The notes below the pieces were generated by a model, which saw only the letters and a list, made by a program, of their open reading frames with translations, was not told the DNA's origin and did not search any database. Positions 56,695-64,000 of a stretch of 64,000 nucleotides of DNA are shown one piece after another; position 1 is the stretch's first letter; the number at the start of each line of letters is the position of its first letter. The DNA comes from Rallus limicola (lineage: Eukaryota > Chordata > Aves > Gruiformes > Rallidae). The position numbers were made by a program, and so were the translations under genes. The stretch lies in NCBI GenBank assembly GCA_022605955.1, contig JAKCOZ010000022.1, positions 5,146,001 through 5,210,000 on the forward strand, in the 5' to 3' direction.

Positions 56695-56703
56695 TCACGT
56701 GAC
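56695..56703 (+). promoter_or_regulatory. GET4: E-box TCACGTGAC in GET4 promoter
   Basis: Extended palindromic CACGTG about 180 bases before the GET4 ATG, a site type bound by USF, MITF/TFE or MYC-MAX proteins. Use in vivo is unknown. Confidence 0.5.
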
Positions 56704-56882
56704 GCAGCGCGTCTCCGCGCAGGCGTGCCTCCTGAACCTCGCGGGCCGCCGTCACAGTGGGCGGAAGCCGGGCAGCGAGGCGGGCCGCCCGCGACGCCGT
56801 TTCGGGGCTGCGCGCGTTTGCGTCCGCGTCCCCGTCTCTTCCCCCCACCGCCCCCGCCCTCCCCTCCCCCTCCTCCGCGTCG

Positions 56883-57037
56883 ATGGCGGCGGCGATTATG
56901 GCGGCGGAGCAGGAAGCCGGGAAAGGCGGCGGCAGGAACCGCGGCGGTGTGCAGCGTGTGGAGGGCAAGCTGCGCGCCAGCGTCGAGAAGGGCGACTACT
57001 ACGAGGCGCACCAGATGTACCGGACGCTCTTCTTCAG
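56883..57037 (+). CDS. GET4: GET4 exon 1 (coding part)
   Basis: 155 nt, phase 0 to 2, residues 1-51 plus a split Arg. The context is CGTCGATGG, with G at +4. The donor is TTCAG|GTAGGG. Confidence 0.92.
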
Positions 57038-60000
57038 GTAGGGCCCGGCCCGGCCCGCCGCCCTGCCCCTCCCCCGCCCGGCCTTCCAGAGCCTTCCCAC
57101 GCACTCTGCCCTGCTGCCGCCCGCCGCGCCCACGGCCGCCCACCATTGGCCGCTGCTTCTGCCCATCTCTGCCTCCTGCTCTCTCATTGGGCCTCGGGGG
57201 GGCGGGGTAGGGCGGGTACGTGCCGCGGAGCGTAGGGCGAGCGGCGCCGGCCCAAGGTGGGCCCGGGCCCGGTCTGGGGGTACTGGGGGCTCGGCCGCCT
57301 CCCTGTCCCCTCCTTCCCCACCTCCCCTCGGGTGCGGCCGGGCCGTCGCCGCAGGGGCTCAGCGGTGGCGCGGGGGGGGCTTGTGGGCCGCGCGGGGAGC
57401 CGCTGCTCGCCGGGGTTCGAAGATGAACTCCGACCGCGGCGCGGCCGGGCCCAGCGGCCCGCCCTGACCCCGAGGGCCCGGCTGGGGAGGGGCGGCGGCG
57501 GCAGGGGGCGGCGGGGGCTGCCTTCCGCCGCCTCCCGGGAGAGCACCGTCCCGTCCCGTCCCTCCGACGTGCGGGGGCCGCGTTGCGTCATACTGCCCAG
57601 CGGTCACGGACGGAGCTGGGTTTTGCCCCGCACGTCCCTTGGCGCCCCGAGGGGCCGAGTAAGGGCCCCTGCCAGGCAGCACGGCCGCGGCTTTCCTCCC
57701 CGGGGCATCCCCTGGGCATCGGGTCTGGGCCGCCCGGGAGCCCCTCGAGCAGCCGTTCGTTTGGAGCGTCAGCTGGGTGGCAGAGCGGCGGTTTCGGGGT
57801 TGGAGGGGTCTCGGTGCTGGTGGTTCAGACAGGAAACAGGGCTACATTGTTGCATGGTAGTCACCCTCTGGCACCACCTTTAGGAAGGGGCAGCTCTCAG
57901 GATTGCAGGAGTCACCAGCACGGAGGAATCAGAGTCATAGGACATTAGGAGCTGGAAGGGACCTCCAAAGCTCATCTAGTCCAGTCCCCCTGCCAGAGCA
58001 GGATGACCCAGACTAAATCACGCAGGAACGCATCCAGGCGGGTCTGGATGTCTCCAGAGAAGGAGACTCCACAGCCTCTCTGTGGGCAGCCTGTCCCAGG
58101 GCTCTGTCACTCTCCCAGTGAAAAAGTTACTCCTTATATTCGCATGGAGCTTGCTCTGGTCCAGCTTGCACCCGCTGCCCCTTGTCCTATCACTGAGAAC
58201 TACTAGAATAAATTCTAGTTGATGTAATATTAGTGTATGTCACAGTTACTAACTAGAGCAGGGCTGGGCATTTATTCAGAAATAGTACTCCTGCCTGTTA
58301 GTCATTAGAAACTTAATTTTATTGCAAAACTTCTTTAGGTGTTGTGGGTTTTTTTGTTTTGTTTTGTTTTATTGTTGGTTGGTTAGTTTTTTGGTGGGTT
58401 TTTGAAATTTATTTTTCACATTCACCGCAGCTTGCAGTGGGCACCCTTTCTCTCATCCAAATTGAAAATGTAGACCCTTGTCTTCAGGGCCACAAATAAG
58501 ATAGCTCTTCTGGGGCTTCCTCAGTTGGTCCCAGCTTTGTTCACCTGTGGTTCTGGTGCAAGAAGAAAGGCAGCAAAATACCTTCAAAGCCTCAACAGCA
58601 CACTCGTGTGTGGCCTGTTCTCAGACCTCATCTAAGTTAGAAAGGGAATAGACCCATGGGGATCTACAGAAAAATAGCAGCCAGGTCTGTGGGGGAGAGA
58701 GTCCTTGGGGCACAGCCCTGCTGCTGGGCACATTAAGCAGCCTGCCCTGCCCGGTGTGCCAGGCACCACTGGATGGAAGCAGCTGTGTTCTGCCATAGCC
58801 TTCTAATGCGATCAGCAAGGGCACCATCGAAGCCTGAAGGCTTAAATTGTATTGAAGAATAAATCTAAATTTAAGGCAAAGCACGGCCTGTTTTATAGTA
58901 AGGATTATGTGATGCGACGGCTGCAGTGGCAGAAGATGACTTAGCTCAGCAGGTCACTTCTCATCCAGTCTTCTGAATGTATTAACTCACATGCTTTACT
59001 TAAGCCTCCCTGAATTAATTTGGCACCAGAGATCCTGCCTTTTCCATTTCACATGCAAGTGAAAGGAGGTGCTCAGTTAAATGAAAAGGTGACATTTGCA
59101 TAGGCAGGGTTTCTTCTAGGCAAAAAGATGTAATGTGATTGTGAAACTTGTTTGGAAAGTTACTGAGGCCAAGAAAAAAAAAAAGAGCCCTGGATAGTCC
59201 GGTCTGTCCTCTGTAAAATGTACTTTAAATGTCAACAGTTTTCCAAAGGCATAACAACACAGAGTGAGGTGATGTCAGCTGTGGAGTTGTAATTGGGATA
59301 GACAGTGCTTACTCCTAAACACCACCAGCCTGTAAAACATTGGTTTGTTCTGTCAGAAGGTGCTTGTTACACTTGAAATCCTGACTGAGAGTTGCAGAAG
59401 TCATGAACTGAGATGTGTTTGAGGGCAGAGGAGGGCAAGAAGTGAAGGAGGGCGGATTACTGTGAGCCTGCCTCCTGCAGATTTCTTATCCCTCCCTCTG
59501 ACCCATGGAGCAGGTGGAAAACTGCTGTTCCCATCTGACCCTGGGCAGCAAGACCTCTGCTCCTTCCTCTGGAGGGGAGTGCCTGGCCCAGTATTGTTGC
59601 TGTACAGGCTGGCTGGGTTGAACTCTTCTCTTGAGTTAGTTTTCCAAGCTTTATCATGCCTGTGACCCTGGTTTCTGTCTTCCTGATATTTGTAGGTGCT
59701 TTTTCTGATACAAATAATCTGTTCCTGGATTTCTCTCATTCTGAATGCCATTCAGATCAATGTCATGAATATTTATTTTAAGAACTTCTATATTAAAAGA
59801 TCTTTTAAAGAAAACAGCTCTCTTAAATGTATGTACTAGAGCTGTTTTTAGCATGTTTTATTTTCTGTTGTAATAATTCCTGGGTCAGGACCTCCCAGAG
59901 AGTGCTGGGAATCTACTGAAAGTAGGATTTGTGGGAGTGGATCCACACTGAGATTGGCACCTCAAAGCAAACCTGGATGTGAGGCCAACTGTGAAAACAC

Positions 60001-63000
60001 TGGAGCTGCTGCTCCATTTGACTCACATGCAGAGCATTTGCTGATTGCAAACCCGAATTTTTGAGGCTGCTCATTCCATAACCCCACTGTGGTGCCATCC
60101 ATTATTGCAGTTCTCTGGATAAAGGACCTTGGGGCTGTTGGAAGTTGATGAGCAGGATGGAAGGACTAGCTCCTCCCTTGTTTGTTTCTGATCTGATGTA
60201 ACTGGTAGGACTTGTCCTTGGGGCTGTCACAAGAGCTTTTGGAATCCACCCTTTGCTTGTTTTCCCTCTGGTTAGTGTGACCCCTCCATGCCCACACTGT
60301 GTCCTGCCCCCTGTCCTCCTGTCTGCTTATCTTCACTCTGGAGCCACCCTCCTCTCTCTGGTACCCATGTCAGATGGGCTCTACAGGGGTGCCTTGCTGC
60401 AGGAGCAGCAAGGGGGTCAGATCCTGAAGCAGTGTGGCAGAACTGATGTCTCTCCCACTCTGAGCACCTTGGCTGCTGTTAACCAGTCAGAAAACACAAT
60501 TTGAGAAGCAATTAAGAGAAATGGACATTGGGAACTATCTGCTGCCACACCTTAACTGCCTTTATAGGGATATCACTGTTATAACCTAGGGATGTGAGTG
60601 TCCAAAACCTTTAGTTACTGATAGTGATGATGGGCAGGAGGCAGCAGTAAGAGGCTCCTGCTCTTGAGGTGACCATTGGGAATGAATTCTTGTGTTCCTC
60701 ATTTCTTGGCTAACTCCAAAGTGAGAGAGGTGTGTTTGCCACATTGTATTTGAGAGACCAGACCTGTTTCTCTTGTGAGCTGGTGAGTGTGTAAAGTGTT
60801 GCCTGGTAAATCTTGGTGGCTGTTCCTGTCTTCCTAGGGCCCATCAGGGAGCAGCTTTTGGTTTAGCAGAGGGCTAGTTTGTGGCTTTGTATTCCAGCAG
60901 GCCTGGAGCAGAAAACCAGTTGTAGCTTACAGTTAAACCAACCTGGTTATTGAAACTACCCTGATCTAAAAATAAAACCTTTATCTTAAATTGTTACCTG
61001 TATCTTAAGTTGTAGTTATCTTTAAGTTTTGCTGTTGTTTCCAGGTATATGTCACAAGGAAAACATGCAGAAGCAAGAGAACTAATGTATTCAGGGGCTT
61101 TGCTGTTCTTCAGTCATAACCAGGTAGGTCGCTGTGTTTGTGTGGTTTGGGGGGAAGTTATTACTCAAAGATTTTAAGGAGTGGTTGGTGGATTCTCAAC
61201 AGTGAATGTTTGGGGTAGTTGCTTTGTGACCTTTTGTTTTACCTCTGTGTTGAGCCTTTCTCCACAAAGAAGGTTTATGCAGAAGTGTTCTGAGCGTCCA
61301 GGCAATAATTGTAACCACGTTTATTTGGCTTTCCTGGAGTTTCTCTTTTGATTCCATCAAATTACTGTGTTTCTTTTCTAAGGGAAGGTTGAGACTTGAC
61401 ACTGTGTCTTAGCTGGAAATGTGGAGAAAAGCATTAAATCTGCCTCTGACAGAATTCTGGTTGATGTTTTCATTTATTTACTGATCCATCCATCGCTACC
61501 AGAATGTGTCTGTTTTGTAGCAAAACAGTGCTGCTGATCTGTCCATGCTGGTCCTGGAGTCTTTGGAGAAATCGGATGCAAAAGTAGCAGATGACCTTCT
61601 AGGTGAGGTGACCTTTGTGCTTGGTTTGACAGCCTTCAGATGTGCTTCCACTTCACAGGGACTGTTGTTAACAACAGTCTTGAAACCCGAAATCCTTTCC
61701 ATGTGCTCTCCCCCTTGGCTAAGGGCTACCCTTCATCGTAGAAACGGGCTGGGGGAAAACTTATAGGGATTCCTGACAATTTTGTGAGCATGCTTGTGGC
61801 TGTGGAGGGATCATATGAATAGCTGACAGCTGATAGATGCAAGATTGACTTGATGTATGAGAAGTGGCACGAGTTCAAAGTCACTCTTACACTGTAGAAC
61901 TGTAACTTAAATGCTGTATCTTAAAAATGCACTTGAAGGCACAGATTGTCTTGTTTCTATTAATGCTAAATATTTGTGGATCTTATTGCTTCTAGAAAAC
62001 TTGGCTAAACTGTTTAGTTTAATGGATCCAAATTCTCCTGAAAGAGTGGCTTTTGTATCCAGAGCACTAAAATGGTCTAGTGGAGGATCGGGAAAGCTTG
62101 GACACCCCAAACTACACCAGTTACTAGCAATTACCCTGTGGAAAGGTAAGAGAAATCAACTTGCTTTTCTGTGTTCTGTTTGGAAAATGTTGAATGTACA
62201 ATGTGATAAGAGAGCTACTTTGGAAATAAGCTGAAGAAGCTGTGATGGAAATGATTGATTCCTACTGTTCCCTGTTTTGTGCTGTAACATCGCCCTCGTG
62301 TAACTAGCAAAAATAAACCCCCAAACCACCTAGAGCTGTAACTCTGTGTTAGTGCAAAACCCAACCCCCAGCTGCTGTGAAGCTCTGCAGAATGAGGGAT
62401 GAACCTTTTTAGACTTTGAAGTAGTTTGAGTCAGCAGAAGGAAAATTTTTTTGGGATCAAAGCTGTTCTGTTGTTTTATTTTTAAATCCTGGATAAACAT
62501 GGCAAAGATTGACATACATCACCTAGCACCCTAAACAGTCTTTGGGTCTGTCATTAGGTGCTTTTCAAGATGTTGACCAGCAGGCTGATTCCAGAATGAA
62601 TGCTGTTGCCTTTGATTTGTTTCAGATTTTATCTGTAATGGGATGTAAGATAATCCAAAAATGCACTAAATCATTGTTTTCATTGTGGGTGATAGTCAGT
62701 TATTAAAGTCTTATATTCAAAACATACAAAGGCGAGTGAGAACAGCTGAATAGATGTCTTGTCTTCTGTGGTTTTGTCATGAATTAATAACTCCACAAGA
62801 TGATTGTTTATTTTAAATTCTTCAGTAGCTGCAGAGTGATGGCAGTGGTTTCATGTAACAATGCTGACCCTATGGCAAACATTCCAGCTCATGGCTTTTC
62901 TGCGTGCCCTATGCGATGCTGTAGCTGTTCTCATGGGACTCGGTTCAGCTTGGTGCCTGCTGCCAGCCAGAAAGGGGGATTTTCCTCAGAGCATTTGAGT

Positions 63001-63953
63001 TAGAAGCTGAGATGCCATTAGGATAAGAAACAGTTGCATTCTGAAAGTAAAATCCCCATTTTGTAGCTGCCTCCTCACTGTTCTTTTGAAGAGCAAAACC
63101 CATGCGTTTCCTTGGGCTGTAGGTTGGGAGAGCTTCATCAGCAAAGCCTCAGATTGTTCAAACAAAGCTTTTGAATTCCAAAAATGAGCAGCTTTCCCGT
63201 TTTGATTTGTCATCACAGTCATTCTGCACGATCCTTTGCTTCAAGCTCAGTTCTAACAAACCCTTGTCGTTTCTTACACCTTTTTCCTGTGTGATTGCTG
63301 TTCTGCTCAGCATATGGGAGCGACTTTAATTTCGTTAGCAAGAGTGGGCTAAGCTAAAAATAGGAAATGCCTTCTTTCTGTGCACTTAGAAAGAAGGAGG
63401 CTGAAGGGGCTGCTTGGCTTCTTGCTGCACATGCTCTGACATGGCACTTGGTTCCTCCCCGAAGCACTGACAGCAGCACGTGAAGAGTCACCACACTCTT
63501 GGATAAAATTATTTGACCCCCCAGCTCAAGCTGTTTGTCCCATTGTTGAGTCATGGTTTTGTGGTGGCATCGAATAAACTGTACTTAATAGCTGTTGTTA
63601 AATGTATTTAGCATAACATGTTTATTATCTCCCTTGATAAATAAGCTGTAACTTAGAAAATATCCGCTCTCTCTTTGCTAGTTGTCTTGTTTGTGTACCT
63701 TCTGTGTAGCTCTTGTTCTTCTGCCAGCTGAGTGTACAAGACAAACAAATCTGTTCTTATGTTTGGTTGTGATGAACTGATTTCTTAAAAGCCATTTTCT
63801 TTTTCCTTTTGTAGAGCAAAACTATAGTGAATCTCGGTATCACTTCTTGCACTCCACAGATGGCGAGGGATGTGCAAACATGCTAGTAGAATACTCCTCT
63901 TCCAGGGGATATCGCAGTGAGGTGGACATGTTTGTAGCACAGGCAGTACTACA
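56883..63953 (+). CDS. GET4: GET4 (TRC35), guided entry of tail-anchored proteins factor 4, 5' part (5 exons)
   Basis: Exons are 56883-57037, 61045-61123, 61521-61602, 61996-62145 and 63815-63953, giving 605 nt, or 201 residues plus two bases. The family is about 325 residues, so the last third lies beyond the window. GET4 is a cytosolic alpha-solenoid protein. With UBL4A and BAG6 it captures tail-anchored membrane proteins from SGTA and passes them to TRC40/GET3, or sends failures to degradation. The N-terminus is Ala/Gly-rich ([20 protein letters not shown]). The conserved core follows: [57 protein letters not shown] and [13 protein letters not shown], with TPR-like helix pairs. ATG 56883 is taken as the start: it begins the protein's typical Ala run. 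A second in-frame ATG lies 15 bases on, and an upstream in-frame ATG at 56757 lies in unlikely GC-rich leader. Confidence 0.95.
57925..58206 (-). mobile_element. CR1 LINE 3' part, - orientation
   Basis: AGAGTCATAGGACATTAGGA, CTGGAAGGGACCTCCAAAGC, AGGAGACTCCACAGCCTCTC, GGGCAGCCTGTCCCAGGGCT and CGCTGCCCCTTGTCCTATCA read as an antisense CR1 tail of about 280 bp, right at the end of the GET4 CpG island. Confidence 0.93.
58349..58400 (+). repeat. T/G-rich simple repeat
   Basis: Imperfect TTTTG and TTGGT words (TTTGTTTTGTTTTGTTTT, TTGGTTGGTTAG) in GET4 intron 1. Confidence 0.75.
61045..61123 (+). CDS. GET4: GET4 exon 2
   Basis: 79 nt, phase 2 to 0, residues 52-78 ([27 protein letters not shown]). 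The acceptor is GTTTCCAG and the donor CCAG|GTAGGT. Confidence 0.95.
61521..61602 (+). CDS. GET4: GET4 exon 3
   Basis: 82 nt, phase 0 to 1, residues 79-105 ([27 protein letters not shown]) and a split Glu. The acceptor is GTTTTGTAG and the donor CTAG|GTGAGG. Confidence 0.95.
61996..62145 (+). CDS. GET4: GET4 exon 4
   Basis: 150 nt, phase 1-1, residues 106-155 ([37 protein letters not shown]). The acceptor is CTTCTAG and the donor AAAG|GTAAGA. Confidence 0.96.
62146..63814 (+). other. GET4: GET4 intron 4, no other feature seen
   Basis: A 1.7-kb intron. No mobile element, RNA gene or extra exon was recognised. Confidence 0.6.
63815..63953 (+). CDS. GET4: GET4 exon 5
   Basis: 139 nt, phase 1 to 2, residues 156-201 plus CA of a split Gln codon ([37 protein letters not shown]). 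The acceptor is TTTTGTAG. The donor is CTACA|GTAGGT: the later CAGTAG|GTG choice would put an in-frame TAG in the exon, and the known protein continues ...AVLQ-Phe, so the earlier donor is taken. Confidence 0.88.
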
Positions 63954-64000
63954 GTAGGTGTTAACTTCTTTTGGTTTTTTACTATATTGCTGAGATGACA
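63954..64000 (+). other. GET4: GET4 intron 5 (start), window end
   Basis: It begins GTAGGTGTTAAC. The remaining GET4 exons lie beyond the window. Confidence 0.8.

Larger units (their letters stand above)
56330..57900 (+). promoter_or_regulatory. GET4: GET4 CpG-island promoter
   Basis: Very CpG-rich, from soon after the SUN1 poly(A) site across GET4 exon 1 into intron 1. It has an E-box (TCACGTGAC, 56695-56703), GC-rich elements and no evident TATA box, as for a housekeeping gene. Long frames on both strands here (up to 298 codons) come from base composition. Confidence 0.8.
57038..61044 (+). other. GET4: GET4 intron 1 (4.0 kb)
   Basis: The first 0.85 kb is still CpG island. A CR1 follows at 57925-58206. 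A (TTTTG)n-like patch lies near 58350. The rest is unique-looking. Confidence 0.6.

Noticed and set aside
56243..57235. Long overlapping open frames on both strands (up to 298 codons) across the GET4 CpG island
   Set aside because: Products are Arg/Pro/Ala/Gly-rich as expected from GC-rich sequence with few stop codons. They overlap each other and GET4 exon 1 and show no domain.
63951..63960. In-frame TAG at the end of GET4 exon 5 as a true stop
   Set aside because: The exon ends earlier at CTACA|GTAGGT. A stop here would give a protein about a third shorter than the family. It only matters if intron 5 is retained.
1..64000. CRISPR arrays, bacterial operons, tRNA or rRNA genes
   Set aside because: I looked for spaced direct repeats, cloverleaf A/B boxes and rRNA words and found none; the window is vertebrate nuclear DNA.

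Overview
The window is vertebrate nuclear DNA, almost certainly from a bird. It has spliced genes with GT-AG introns and CpG-island promoters. It also carries many CR1 retroposon ends of the avian type (3' ends like ATTCTRTGATTCT), a solo LTR of an endogenous-retrovirus family common in bird genomes, and compact intergenic gaps. The species cannot be fixed from sequence alone.

Three protein genes lie head to tail on the + strand. (1) Positions 1-18,856 hold the last eight coding exons of DNAAF5 (HEATR2), a cytoplasmic HEAT-repeat factor for assembling axonemal dynein arms; the 5' half lies upstream of the window. (2) Positions ~25,440-56,270 hold all of SUN1, with a non-coding promoter region and 22 coding exons giving a 907-residue protein. 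SUN1 is the inner-nuclear-membrane half of the LINC complex. (3) From 56,883 to the window end are the first five exons of GET4 (TRC35), part of the BAG6-UBL4A-GET4 complex that handles tail-anchored proteins. The order DNAAF5-SUN1-GET4 matches human 7p22.3. The three genes do different jobs and are neighbours by conserved synteny, not by an operon-like link.

Between DNAAF5 and SUN1 is about 6.3 kb with no supported gene: old CR1 copies, an AT-rich tract and, at its right edge, a G-rich minisatellite running into the SUN1 CpG island. The SUN1 5' region spans two CpG islands (25.1-26.15 kb and 27.2-27.85 kb) and then a long 5' intron region before the ATG at 32,464. SUN1 and GET4 are separated by only a few hundred bases, and the GET4 island starts right after the last SUN1 poly(A) signal.

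I found no unknown biochemical system. The observations most worth checking are structural. A solo LTR with a 5-bp target duplication ends 45 bp before a SUN1 exon and brings its own splice-acceptor-like tract. Six successive SUN1 exons share the same 1-1 phase and can be skipped freely. A minimal upstream ORF may precede the SUN1 start. A second CpG island carries CRE/UPRE-like motifs, and a relic resembling a MIR SINE lies in a DNAAF5 intron. All exon boundaries were placed by hand from reading frame, splice consensus and remembered family sequence; none was tested against RNA.
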